A DNA stretch of 64,000 bases from Bifidobacterium vespertilionis (GTDB lineage: Bacteria > Actinomycetota > Actinomycetes > Actinomycetales > Bifidobacteriaceae), in contig NZ_RZNZ01000004.1 of NCBI RefSeq assembly GCF_008698145.1, forward strand, positions 151,635 through 215,634, in the 5' to 3' direction. The notes under the pieces are model-generated. The model was given only the letters and a program-made list of their open reading frames with translations, had not been told where the DNA came from and searched no databases. Of this stretch, positions 8,651-16,852 are shown one piece after another. Made by a program: the position numbers and the translations under genes. Within the stretch, counting starts at the first letter, position 1, and each line of letters begins with the position of its first letter.

Positions 8651-9877
8651 TCAGTGCTCGAACGGACGCTCGAGCGGGCACTCGCGGTTGAGCTCGACGC
8701 CGAAGCCCGGCTTGTCGAGTTCCTCCGCGGTGATGATGCCGTCGTGCGGAACCGGCTCGTCGATCAGGACCGGATCGAACTGCGGACGGACGTAGTCGGC
8801 GTGCGGCGAGGTCATGAGCATCTCGCTGAACGGCGTGTTGGTGAACGTGATGACCGCGTGGTGCGAGTACACGGAGGAGCCGTGGGGCACCACGAGCTGG
8901 CCGCGGGACTTGGCCACGGCCGCGATCTCGCACAGCGAGGTCACACCGCCGCACCAGCCGACGTCGGGCTGCAGGATGTCCACACCCGCGTCGGAGAGCT
9001 CCTTGAAGCCCTCCAGCGTGCCGGTGTGCTCGCCGGTGGTCATGAGCATGCCGGCGGGCATGTTCTTCTTGAGCTGGCGGTAGGACTCGATCTGCTGGGG
9101 CGGGAAGCACTCCTCCAGCCACTTCAGCTTGTACGGGGCGGCCGCGTGGGCCAGCTTGGTGGCGTAGTTGACGTCCTGGCTCATCCAGCAGTCGAACATC
9201 AGCCAGAAGTTGTCGCCGACGCGCTCGCGCATCTCCTTGAGGGTGGCGATGTCCTTGGCGATGCCCTCGTCGCCGTCCGCCGGACCCCAGTGGGTCGGCA
9301 TCTTGCCGCCGATGAAGCCCATCTTCTGGGCCAGATCCGGGCGTGCGCCGGTGGCGTAGAAGTGGATCTCATCGCGCACGGCACCACCGAGCAGCTTGTA
9401 GACCGGCAGCTTGACGACTTTGCCGTACAGATCCCACAGGGCCAGATCGACGCAGGAGATGGTGTTGATCACCACGCCGCCGCCACCGGAGTAGTACTGG
9501 GTGGCGTTGAGCATCTGGTCGTGGATCAGCTTGATCTGATCGACGCGCTTGCCCTCTACGAAGCGGGACAGGTGGTGCTCGACGATGAAGCAGCCCACCG
9601 TTCCGGCGGTGGAGATGGCGAATCCCGTGGTGCCGTCCGAGGCCTCGACCTCGACGACCAGCGTGCCCAGCACGTTGATGCCGAAGGACTGGCGGGACTG
9701 CTTGTACTCATCGTACTTGGACATGGGGGTGGCGATGTGGTCGTCGATCCAGTGGTCCTTGCCCTGATCGTGATAATCGCCGCCGCCCTGGCCATGGACC
9801 TTGGCCGCAGCGCCGCCCATCGAGTACGCGCGGATATGCGTGATCGTGGGAAGCTTCAATGATGGTGCTAGTGCCAT
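8651..9877 (-). CDS. rhmD: L-rhamnonate dehydratase
   Basis: A 408-residue enolase-superfamily enzyme that dehydrates L-rhamnonate to 2-keto-3-deoxy-L-rhamnonate. Family landmarks are visible: the N-terminal capping loop [33 protein letters not shown], the metal-site strands around [20 protein letters not shown] and GEHTGT, and the C-terminal [16 protein letters not shown]. It closely matches E. coli RhmD from memory, so the specific assignment is firmer than a generic mandelate-racemase call. ATG 9877 follows an AGAGGA site at 6 nt. It heads the cluster and is followed by rhmA. Rhamnose dehydrogenase, which would make rhamnonate from L-rhamnose, is not in the window, so rhamnonate may be imported or made elsewhere. 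Confidence 0.93.
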   Translation of the reverse strand: MALAPSLKLPTITHIRAYSMGGAAAKVHGQGGGDYHDQGKDHWIDDHIATPMSKYDEYKQSRQSFGINVLGTLVVEVEASDGTTGFAISTAGTVGCFIVEHHLSRFVEGKRVDQIKLIHDQMLNATQYYSGGGGVVINTISCVDLALWDLYGKVVKLPVYKLLGGAVRDEIHFYATGARPDLAQKMGFIGGKMPTHWGPADGDEGIAKDIATLKEMRERVGDNFWLMFDCWMSQDVNYATKLAHAAAPYKLKWLEECFPPQQIESYRQLKKNMPAGMLMTTGEHTGTLEGFKELSDAGVDILQPDVGWCGGVTSLCEIAAVAKSRGQLVVPHGSSVYSHHAVITFTNTPFSEMLMTSPHADYVRPQFDPVLIDEPVPHDGIITAEELDKPGFGVELNRECPLERPFEH

Positions 9878-9916
9878 GATTGATCCTCTTCGATGCAATG
9901 GATTGGAACGCTTATC

Positions 9917-9946
9917 AGCATACCAGAGGTTGAAACTGCATCCCAA
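9917..9946 (-). promoter_or_regulatory. Candidate promoter of rhmD
   Basis: On the minus strand a TTGGGA hexamer (9946-9941) and a TATGCT hexamer (9922-9917) are separated by 18 nt, about 40 nt upstream of the rhmD start. The 19-bp element of the uxaB-type promoters is not present here. Confidence 0.4.
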
Positions 9947-9976
9947 TATTTGGCACGGAAGGCGGCGTGGGCGGGC

Positions 9977-10172
9977 AAAATGAGCAAATCCGATGCCCTG
10001 CGACACCCAAACCAGACACCCAAACCAGCTCCCCCACATCCGATCCGCTCATTCTGAAGTAAGCAAAGCACAGAATGAGCAAATCCGATGCGCTGCAGCC
10101 GATTTCAGACCGTCACACATCCAATCCGCTCATTCTGCGCCGCAACACCATCAAAATGAGCAGATCCGATGC
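9977..10172. repeat. Intergenic inverted-repeat cluster (TGAGCAAATCCGATG family)
   Basis: Between rhmD and the ATPase gene five copies of a 20-bp unit (consensus AATGAGCAAATCCGATGC) occur, with alternating orientation. Copies at 10037-10056 with 10071-10091, and 10117-10137 with 10153-10172, form two stem-loops. The same family recurs at 20974-21224. No gene is visible in 9878-10241. Confidence 0.75.
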
Positions 10173-10211
10173 CTTGCAGCCGATTGTATGCCGCCGCACA
10201 CGAGCATCAAC

Positions 10212-10266
10212 TTCATAAATATTTTATGAGAAGATGATATTATCTTCATAAAATATGTATGAAGAT
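10212..10266. promoter_or_regulatory. AT-rich palindromic operator/promoter of the first DUF4143 ATPase
   Basis: This AT-rich island contrasts with the GC-rich surroundings. ATCTTCATA (10242-10250) and its exact complement TATGAAGAT (10258-10266) flank a 7-nt spacer, and a related TTCATAAATATTTTATGA palindrome precedes it at 10212-10229. It ends 25 bp before the chosen start codon. An autoregulatory site is plausible. Confidence 0.55.
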
Positions 10267-10291
10267 AGATGAATTGGGAATCGGAGGACCC

Positions 10292-11671
10292 ATGACGCGC
10301 ATCATCGATCGGCACCCCGCACCGGACTATGCCTCGCTGGTCCGGGAAATGCGTGAATACCGCTTCCCCAGACCCATTCGCCGCAAGCCGGTGATCCGGG
10401 ATCTTCCCAAACCCGCCATGTTCAATCTGGTGCACATCCTCACCGGCATGCGCCGCAGCGGCAAGACCTTCCATCTGTTCCAGCTCATCAATGATCTGCT
10501 GGACGCCGGCATCCCGCGCGACGCCATCCTGTACTTCAACTTCGCCGATGAACGGCTTCAGCCCATGCCCGAGGACGTTCTGGAGCAAACCGTCAACGAA
10601 TTCTGGCGCCAATGCCCGCAATCGAGATCGGGGGGCACCTACCTCTTCCTGGACGAGGTGCAGGAGGCGGCGCACTGGCAGGGATTCTGCCAGCGGCTCG
10701 CCGAACATGAGCCGGTGACGATCGTCATCACCGGCTCCTCGTCAAAACTCTCCAGCGAGGAAATCGCCACGAACTTCCGCGGCCGATCATACGCCCACGA
10801 GGTGCTGCCCCTATCGTTCCGCGAATACTGCGACTTCCATGATCTGAAGGCCCCCGCCCCCGACGACGACGCCTTCTCGCCCCAAACCACAACGGCCATG
10901 GAGGCCGCATTCGATCGATACCTGATCGAGGGGGGATTCCCGGGCGTGCAGAGGCTGTCCGAAGCGGGCCGAATCGACATGCTGCAAAGCTACATGCGCG
11001 ATGTGGTAGCCAGAGATGTGGCGGATCGCCTTGGACGCAGCGACATCACGCTGGCCAACCAGATCACGCTGTATGCGCTGCGCAACACGTCATGCGAGCT
11101 GTCCGTCAGCAACATGGCCGCCCAGCTGGAACAAGCCGGCTACAAACTGTATTGGAACAAGGCAAGGCGCATCCTCGACCTGTTGGAACAGGCGTTCCTG
11201 TGCTATGAGGTCCGGGAATACGCGACCACGCTCAAGCCCGGATCCACCACGCCGCCCAAGGTCTATTCGGAGGATCCCGGCTTCACCTACGCGGTCTCCC
11301 GGGCCAACCAACAGGACGTCGGCAAACGACTGAAAACGGCGGTTTATCTCGAACTTCGCAGAAGGCAGGCGAGACGACGTACCGACTCCATCACATCGCT
11401 CACGCTGCCCACGGACAGGCATGAAAAGATCGACTTCCTCGTGGGGGATGCCCTGGGCATGGAACCGTATGCCGCCATCCAAGTCACGGCCGAAATGACG
11501 CGAGCCAGCACGCGCGATCGCGAAATCGCCGGTCTTGAGCTGACCATGCGCCGCATGCCGGAGGTGACGTCAACGATCATCACCCTGCGGCAGGAGGGGA
11601 CGATCAGCACGGATTCGGGAACGATTCGGGTCATCCCGGCCTGGCAATGGGCATTGCGGGACGGGCGATGA
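10292..11671 (+). CDS. AAA-family ATPase with DUF4143 C-terminal domain
   Basis: A 459-residue soluble ATPase. Walker A is GMRRSGKT (residues 52-59), Walker B ends in YLFLDEVQEA, and a sensor-like VIITGSSSKL follows, as in the AAA_14 domain. The C-terminal half carries the DUF4143 pattern, with a PD-(D/E)XK-like tail around KIDFLVGD. ATG 10292 was chosen over 10259 because it has a GGAGG site and because the upstream ATG lies inside a palindrome. These proteins are common, often in several copies, in bifidobacteria and have no settled function; roles in mobile elements, defence or toxin-like behaviour have been suggested. It stands alone, convergent with uxaC, and has a paralogue at 37493-38818 with a different palindrome. 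Confidence 0.88.
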   Translation: MTRIIDRHPAPDYASLVREMREYRFPRPIRRKPVIRDLPKPAMFNLVHILTGMRRSGKTFHLFQLINDLLDAGIPRDAILYFNFADERLQPMPEDVLEQTVNEFWRQCPQSRSGGTYLFLDEVQEAAHWQGFCQRLAEHEPVTIVITGSSSKLSSEEIATNFRGRSYAHEVLPLSFREYCDFHDLKAPAPDDDAFSPQTTTAMEAAFDRYLIEGGFPGVQRLSEAGRIDMLQSYMRDVVARDVADRLGRSDITLANQITLYALRNTSCELSVSNMAAQLEQAGYKLYWNKARRILDLLEQAFLCYEVREYATTLKPGSTTPPKVYSEDPGFTYAVSRANQQDVGKRLKTAVYLELRRRQARRRTDSITSLTLPTDRHEKIDFLVGDALGMEPYAAIQVTAEMTRASTRDREIAGLELTMRRMPEVTSTIITLRQEGTISTDSGTIRVIPAWQWALRDGR

Positions 11672-11683
11672 CATCAACGCAAA

Positions 11684-11719
11684 CGGGCGCCGAGCCCCCG
11701 CGCGGGAACCCGGCGCCCG
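11684..11719. terminator. Hairpin between convergent ATPase and uxaC
   Basis: CGGGCGCCG (11684-11692) pairs with CGGCGCCCG (11711-11719) in the gap between two convergent genes, so it may serve as a bidirectional terminator. There is no T-tract. Confidence 0.45.
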
Positions 11720-11770
11720 GATCGGATCATCGCGGACGGATCGGCCGGCGACCGCCGATCGGACGAACGA

Positions 11771-13180
11771 TCAGACGAACAGCGCCTTCGCGTTGTTGTA
11801 GCTGACGTCGGCGATCAGGGGCTTGAGGTAGTCCACATCGTCCGGGACCTCGCCGCGAGCGGCCCACTCGCCCACCAGCTCGCACAGGATGCGGCGGAAG
11901 AACTCGTGGCGCGGGAAGCTCAGGAAGGAGCGGGAGTCGGTGGTCATGCCCACGAAGTTGCCCAGCAGGGACTCCTCGGCCATTACCTCGAGCTGGCGGC
12001 GGATGCCGGTGCGGGTGTCGTTGAACCACCACGCGTTGCCCAGGGCCATGCGCTGCTTCTTGCCGCCGCCCTGGAAGCTGCCCATCACGGTGGCGATGGG
12101 CATGTAGTCGTTCGAGTTGAGCGAGTAGATGATCGTGCGCGGGATCGCGCCCTGACGGGCGGCCGCATCGAACAGGCGGGCCAGCGGTTCGGCGATCGAG
12201 CGGTCGTTCAGGGCGTCGAAGCCGGTGTCCGCGCCGTGCTCGGCGAAGCCCACGGAGTTGATGTTGCGCAGGGCGTGGATGTGCAGCTGCATGGTCCAGT
12301 CGTGCGCGTCGTAGATCTTCATGAGCTCCAGGAACAGCGCGGTGCGGTACTTGGCCAGATCGTCGGCGGTCAGCGGCTCGCCGGCGCGGGCCTTGTCCAG
12401 GATCGCGTCGAGCTCGGCCTTGGTGGCCTCCTCGTAGACCATGAGGTCAGCCGCGTGGTCGGACAGGCGGGAACCCATGGAGTGGAAGAAGTCCACGCGC
12501 TTGTTGATGGCGGCCATCATGTCGTCGAAGGAGCCGATCGTGTCGCCCGTGACCTGCTCGAGCTGGTCGACCCACTCGGAGAAACCGGCCTTGTCCGGGT
12601 TCAGGGCCTTGTCCGGGCGCATGGCGGGGATCATGGCGAAGGTGTCGCCGCCCTCCTGCGCGAACTTCCTGTGGTATTCGAGAGAGTCGACCGGATCGTC
12701 GGTGGTGCAGATGGTGTCCAGGCCCATGCGGCGCAGCAGGGCGCGACGGGTGAAGTCCTTGGTGGCGAGCATCTCGTTGGTGCGCTCGTAGATGGACTGG
12801 GCGGTGCGCGTGGTCAGCGTCTCGGTGATGCCGAAGTAGCGGCGCAGCTCCATGTGGGTCCACAGATAGACCGGCGAGCCGATGGCCTTCTCCATGGTGG
12901 CGGCGTACGCCTGGAACTTCTCCCACGGGTCGCCCTTGCCGGTGATGAGCTCCTCCGGGGTGCCGTTGGCGCGGATCAGACGCCACTTGTAGTGGTCGCC
13001 GTAGTTGTTGCCGTCGGTGAGCCACGCGGCCACGATGTCCGTGAAGTTCCGGTCCTCGTAGATCTCCTTGGGGCTCAGATGGCAGTGGTAGTCCACAATG
13101 GGCAGGCTCTCCGCGGTCCCGTGGAACAGCTCCTTGGCCACGTCCGTGGTCAGCAGGTAATCATCATCAAGGAAACTCAT
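11771..13180 (-). CDS. uxaC: Uronate isomerase (glucuronate/galacturonate isomerase)
   Basis: A 469-residue amidohydrolase-fold isomerase converting D-galacturonate to D-tagaturonate or D-glucuronate to D-fructuronate. The N-terminal metal motif DYHCHLSP, the substrate region ICTTDDPVDSLEYH, QLHIHALRN, and the C-terminal GNFVGMTTDSRSFLSFPRHEFFRR are all typical of full-length UxaC. ATG 13180 follows an AAAGGAG site. The promoter carries the 19-bp element at 13261-13279 shared with uxaB and two pectin-related genes. With uxaB it provides the first two steps of the Ashwell galacturonate route; altronate dehydratase is not in the window. Galacturonate would come from the RG-I enzymes further right, and glucuronate from the GH115. 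Confidence 0.95.
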   Translation of the reverse strand: MSFLDDDYLLTTDVAKELFHGTAESLPIVDYHCHLSPKEIYEDRNFTDIVAAWLTDGNNYGDHYKWRLIRANGTPEELITGKGDPWEKFQAYAATMEKAIGSPVYLWTHMELRRYFGITETLTTRTAQSIYERTNEMLATKDFTRRALLRRMGLDTICTTDDPVDSLEYHRKFAQEGGDTFAMIPAMRPDKALNPDKAGFSEWVDQLEQVTGDTIGSFDDMMAAINKRVDFFHSMGSRLSDHAADLMVYEEATKAELDAILDKARAGEPLTADDLAKYRTALFLELMKIYDAHDWTMQLHIHALRNINSVGFAEHGADTGFDALNDRSIAEPLARLFDAAARQGAIPRTIIYSLNSNDYMPIATVMGSFQGGGKKQRMALGNAWWFNDTRTGIRRQLEVMAEESLLGNFVGMTTDSRSFLSFPRHEFFRRILCELVGEWAARGEVPDDVDYLKPLIADVSYNNAKALFV

Positions 13181-13227
13181 GCCTCGACTCCTTTGCCGAT
13201 ACGTTGAGGGTTTGCAATCACCCTACA

Positions 13228-13279
13228 AGTATGGCGCGGGCGGGCCGTTGGAACGGCGCGGGTTGCCATCCGTTGCAGA
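13228..13279 (-). promoter_or_regulatory. Promoter with shared 19-bp activator-like element (uxaC)
   Basis: The element GGTTGCCATCCGTTGCAGA lies at 13261-13279. A CATACT -10-like hexamer on the minus strand (13233-13228) is 27 nt away. The element differs from the uxaB copy at one position only. Confidence 0.55.
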
Positions 13280-13340
13280 CCACGGAGAGGCCGGCCGCGA
13301 ACGGGCAGCGGACGGGCCGCGGACGGGACAAGCCACAGGC

Positions 13341-14789
13341 CTATTCGTCCTGCTGACTGGGGAACCAGGGGCGCGACTTGTACCGGTCGATCCCGCGCCT
13401 GCGCCAGCGCCGGTTGTCCGTGTTGGCGTCGCACGACAGGTACCCTTCCAGGAAGTACGTGCAAAACACGTCGTAGTCTATGTCGCCGTGGCTCATGTAG
13501 TGGTAGGCGCGCCTGCACGTGCTGGAGGCGTACGCCTGCACGAGCCGCTCGCAGCGCTCATCGTGCGTCAGGCGGGGGTCCGATTCCACGAGCCACTGGT
13601 TCACGGAGTACACGCCCTGCACGGCATCGCGCTCGATCAGCGCGATCATGGCCTCGATGATCTGCCGGCGCGAATCCCAGATGATGTCGCGCAGCATGTC
13701 CGGATCCTCCTCGATGGCGGATCCGGCCGCGTCCACGGCCTCGATCAGATCCTGCACCGCGCGCACCTCCAGCCACGAGAACCCGGCCGTGCGATACGCG
13801 GCCAAGGCCAAGGACAGGCGCCACGAGTGCGTGTCCGGGAACTCGCGCGCGACGTCCGCCGCGAGGATCCTACGGGATTCGGGAATGTTCGGCTTCTTGA
13901 ACTCCGCGATGCTCATGCGGCCGCTGCGCTTGAATCCGCGGCTGGCGGGCCGCTGGTGGCGGGTGACCGACGCCTCGGCCGTGCGATGGCAGATCTTGGC
14001 GAACGAGCATGGATCGAGGCTGGCGCCGCCCACCAGGAAGCCGTCGATGTCGTTGAGCCGGATGATCGACATGGCGTTCTCCGGCTTGACCGAGCCACCG
14101 TACAGAATGCGCACGGCCGCCGCGATGTCCGCGCCGAACGCCGCGTTGATGAAATCGCGGATGTCCGCGAGCGCCGATTCGATCACATTGAGGTCCGGCA
14201 CGTTGCCGGTGCCGATGCTCCACACGGGCTCGTAGGCCACGATCACGCGCTTCATGTCCTCGCAGTCCATCTGACTGACGGCTTCGGCGAGCTGGCGCAG
14301 CGCGTAGTCGATGCCGATGCCGTGCTCGCGGCCGGCGCGGGTCTCGCCGATGCACAGGATGGGCTGCATGCCGTTGTCCAATACCACGCGCATCTTCGTG
14401 GCGAAGGTGTCGTCGTCCTCGGGATGGTAGCGCCGCTGCTCGGAGTGGCCCACCAGCACGTATTTGCAGCCCAGCGTGGAGAGCATGTCCGCGCTGATGT
14501 CCCCGGTGTAGGCGCCGGATGCGATGTCGCTGACGGTCTGCGCGCCCACGACCAGCTGCTTGCCCATGCCCCGTTCGCCCAGCGTGTCGATGAAGGACTG
14601 CAGCGATGTGAACGGGGGAAGGATGCCGATCTCCGGACGGTCGAGCGGCTGCCCGGAAGCGGCCATGCGGCCCTCCCAGGCGTCGTTCATGCCCGAGTAG
14701 TCGATCATCCACTGGGCCGCCTCGCGGTGGTTGAGGTTCATCTTCCAGTTGCCCACCACCAAGGGCTTGCGGCGTGGACGCGCGGGCAT
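13341..14789 (-). CDS. tpiA: Triosephosphate isomerase with ~190-residue C-terminal extension
   Basis: The first 260 residues are a complete triosephosphate isomerase: GNWKMN (K16), the catalytic His in VLVGHSEQRR, the catalytic Glu in VAYEPVWSIGTG and the phosphate loop ILYGGSVKPENA. Unlike normal TIMs of about 250 residues, the frame continues without a stop for a further 200 or so residues, starting near RGFKRSGRMSIAEFKK. This extension is soluble, rich in Arg, Trp and acidic residues, and I do not recognise it. The start codon overlaps the stop of the upstream phosphatase gene (TGATG), implying coupled translation. With the aldolase and the phosphatase it forms a three-gene unit. Action on another aldose/ketose phosphate, such as an erythrulose phosphate, is an alternative. 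Confidence 0.85.
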   Translation of the reverse strand: MPARPRRKPLVVGNWKMNLNHREAAQWMIDYSGMNDAWEGRMAASGQPLDRPEIGILPPFTSLQSFIDTLGERGMGKQLVVGAQTVSDIASGAYTGDISADMLSTLGCKYVLVGHSEQRRYHPEDDDTFATKMRVVLDNGMQPILCIGETRAGREHGIGIDYALRQLAEAVSQMDCEDMKRVIVAYEPVWSIGTGNVPDLNVIESALADIRDFINAAFGADIAAAVRILYGGSVKPENAMSIIRLNDIDGFLVGGASLDPCSFAKICHRTAEASVTRHQRPASRGFKRSGRMSIAEFKKPNIPESRRILAADVAREFPDTHSWRLSLALAAYRTAGFSWLEVRAVQDLIEAVDAAGSAIEEDPDMLRDIIWDSRRQIIEAMIALIERDAVQGVYSVNQWLVESDPRLTHDERCERLVQAYASSTCRRAYHYMSHGDIDYDVFCTYFLEGYLSCDANTDNRRWRRRGIDRYKSRPWFPSQQDE

Positions 14790-15442
14790 CACAGCCCCCA
14801 GTGCTGGATGACGGGCTGGCCCTTGTGCACGCCGAGCACCGAGTATTCGGCCGTTCCCAGTTCGAACGAGCGGGCGCCGATCGCAGGCAGCCCGCACCAC
14901 GCCACGGTGAGCATGCGGATGATGTGCGAATGGGCCACGAGCAGCACGTCGCCGCCATCGTCGATCACCGGGCGGACCAGATCCACCACGCGGCCGGCGC
15001 GCTCGTACACCTCGTCGAGGGTCTCCCCCGGGCCTCCGGCCACCGTCACGGGCGTGCCGTCGGGCAGGGTCTCCACATGCTCGCCGCCGATCTCCTCCGG
15101 CAGCACGCGCGGACCGTCCACCCACAGGTCCCACGGACGACCCATGATTTCGGAAAGCTGGGCGCGGGTGCGGCCCTCCGCGCGGCCATAGTCCCATTCG
15201 TGCAGATCGTCGAGCACCTGGGCGTCCAGGCCCGCGGCCTCGGCGGTCTGGCGGGCGCGCAGCATGGGCGAAACGTAGGTGGCGGCGAAGTCGCCGGGAT
15301 GGCGGGCCTTCACGCGGATTCCGGCATCCGAGGCCTGCTCGACGCCCTTGGCGGTCAGCGGGACCTCCGCGAGTCCGGTGTGCTGCCCGGAGAGGGCCCA
15401 GTAGGTCTGTCCGTGGCGAAGCAGGTACAGTTGTCCGGTCAT
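14789..15442 (-). CDS. Histidine-phosphatase-superfamily sugar phosphatase (SHB17-like)
   Basis: A 217-residue phosphatase with the catalytic LLRHGQT (His9 phosphate acceptor), MLRARQTAEAAG, the acidic HEWDYGRAEG and the second catalytic His in LLVAHSHIIR. It is annotated as phosphoglycerate mutase in many genomes, but RHGQTYWALSGQHTGLAEVP is strongly reminiscent of the yeast sedoheptulose-1,7-bisphosphatase Shb17 and its actinobacterial relatives. ATG 15442 has an AAAGGAG site. It is placed between a class II aldolase and a triosephosphate isomerase and overlaps the latter by 1 nt. In that setting removal of the C1 phosphate from a bisphosphate made by the aldolase is a reasonable inference; simple mutase activity is less likely. 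Confidence 0.8.
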   Translation of the reverse strand: MTGQLYLLRHGQTYWALSGQHTGLAEVPLTAKGVEQASDAGIRVKARHPGDFAATYVSPMLRARQTAEAAGLDAQVLDDLHEWDYGRAEGRTRAQLSEIMGRPWDLWVDGPRVLPEEIGGEHVETLPDGTPVTVAGGPGETLDEVYERAGRVVDLVRPVIDDGGDVLLVAHSHIIRMLTVAWCGLPAIGARSFELGTAEYSVLGVHKGQPVIQHWGL

Positions 15443-15494
15443 ATGTGCATCTCCTTTGATGAATGCGCTATGCGTTTGATGGAAGGTCCGCGCC

Positions 15495-16517
15495 TCAGCG
15501 GGCGACGACGGGTTCCAGGACGGAACGGTAGTCGACGCTTTCGGCGTGCCCGGCCGAACCGAGCAGTTCGGCGACCTCGACGACCTTGGCGGTCATCGAC
15601 TTGCGGCCCGCGGCATTCCAGTGACGCGGGTCGAAGAACTTCTTGCCTTCGCGGTGCGAGCGCTGCAGACCGTTGGCGTCCGTGAGGAACTGGTCCACGC
15701 CCGCCGTGTAGGCGTACTGGGTGTCCGTGTCCACGTTCATCTTGACGACGCCGTTGGCCACCGCGGCGCGCACGTCGTCGTCCGGGGAACCGGAGCCGCC
15801 GTGGAACACGTACAGGTTGCGTTCGCCGGTCTTCTGCGCGATCTCGCTGAGCAGTTCGGGGTGCAGGTCCGGCACGACGGCCGTGCCGTGGGCGTTGCCG
15901 AACGCGACGGCCAGCAGATAGTCGTCCGCGGTGAGCCCGGCATCCTCGAAGGTGCGCTGGATCTCCTCGACGTCCTCGGGGGTGGAGAACACGGCCTTGT
16001 CCGCGACGCCGTCCTCCATGCCGCCCCATTTGCCGCCGGCCTCGACCTCGAGCACGCCGTCCACGGCCTTGACCAGCGGCAGCAGGCGGCGGATCGTGGC
16101 CACGTTGTCGTGGATCTCGTCGTGCGAGCCGTCGAACATGAAGGAGTCGAAGATCTTCTCCTCGCCGGCGTCCTTGAGGACCTTGAGCTCCTTGAGCAGC
16201 GGAACGAGCCACACGTCGACCATGTCCGCATGGCAGTGGTCGGTGTGGATGGCGATCGGCACGTGCTGGGACTTGCGCAGGTCGCGCAGCGTGCGGCCCA
16301 GGACGATGGAGCCCTCCACCGGATCGTTCACGGGGCTGGCCTGCTTGGCCGCGCCCACGCTGATCTGGATGAAGCCGGCGGACTTCGCCTGGCTCAGACC
16401 GGCCATTGCGGCGATGCCGGTATCGAGATTGCTCACGTTGATCGCCGGGTAAGCATACCCGTTCTCATGCGCGTCTTTCAGCAGCCCCTTCAGCGTTTCG
16501 GTCGTCATCTCGAACAT
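15495..16517 (-). CDS. fba: Class II fructose-bisphosphate aldolase
   Basis: A 340-residue zinc-dependent aldolase that condenses or splits triose phosphate with an aldehyde phosphate. Zinc ligands and active-site motifs are visible in IHTDHCHADMVD, VAFGNAHGTAV, YVFHGGSGSPDD and VVKMNVDTDTQ. ATG 16517 was chosen because GGCGGAG lies upstream; a second in-frame ATG follows 9 nt later. The next genes downstream are the sugar phosphatase and the triosephosphate isomerase. Bifidobacteria channel hexoses through fructose-6-phosphate phosphoketolase, so a dedicated aldolase-isomerase-phosphatase unit is notable. It might make sedoheptulose or fructose bisphosphate from DHAP. Tagatose-bisphosphate specificity cannot be excluded. 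Confidence 0.9.
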   Translation of the reverse strand: MFEMTTETLKGLLKDAHENGYAYPAINVSNLDTGIAAMAGLSQAKSAGFIQISVGAAKQASPVNDPVEGSIVLGRTLRDLRKSQHVPIAIHTDHCHADMVDVWLVPLLKELKVLKDAGEEKIFDSFMFDGSHDEIHDNVATIRRLLPLVKAVDGVLEVEAGGKWGGMEDGVADKAVFSTPEDVEEIQRTFEDAGLTADDYLLAVAFGNAHGTAVVPDLHPELLSEIAQKTGERNLYVFHGGSGSPDDDVRAAVANGVVKMNVDTDTQYAYTAGVDQFLTDANGLQRSHREGKKFFDPRHWNAAGRKSMTAKVVEVAELLGSAGHAESVDYRSVLEPVVAR

Positions 16518-16745
16518 CGTTCTCCGCCTTCCTGATCGGCCAGCCACCCGGCCCGTCGATCGGTCCAACCGTTTTCCGTGACCGCTCTTGCACGGCCATG
16601 CCTTCGATCATGCCGATGTGACATAGCACATCGTCCGACAGACCCTAGCATAGTCGGCGACACGCGCATTGGGGAATACGGAGGCCAATGTTTGCCAAGT
16701 GATTGCACGGAGCCGCACGATCGTGTGCGCATTTGTGCGATCGAA

Positions 16746-16792
16746 CAACTCAACTAAAACGAACATAAATCATGTTCACTTTGGTTGAGTTG
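16746..16792. promoter_or_regulatory. 47-bp interrupted palindrome upstream of the aldolase operon
   Basis: CAACTCAAC (16746-16754) and GTTGAGTTG (16784-16792) are exact complements, and GAACAT (16761-16766) with ATGTTC (16772-16777) forms an inner pair. It lies in the 335-bp gap between the LacI stop and the aldolase start, about 230 nt upstream of the latter. It could be an operator for the aldolase unit or a transcript end for the LacI gene. The rest of 16518-16852 shows no gene. Confidence 0.45.
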
Positions 16793-16852
16793 AGTTTTGT
16801 GGTCCCGATCCGCTCCCAATCCGCTCCAATCCACGGGACGCCCATCGGGCGT

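Noticed and set aside
10259..10291. Upstream start of the first DUF4143 ATPase
   Set aside because: The ATG lies inside the palindrome and has no ribosome-binding site, whereas ATG 10292 follows GGAGG.
14789..15442. Glycolytic phosphoglycerate mutase
   Set aside because: The protein is shorter and has the SGQHTGLAEVPLT pattern of sugar phosphatases; kept as a less likely alternative.
16680..16710. A fifth copy of the 19-bp element upstream of the aldolase gene
   Set aside because: TTTGCCAAGTGATTGCACGG has one extra base between half-sites and no -10 at 26-27 nt.
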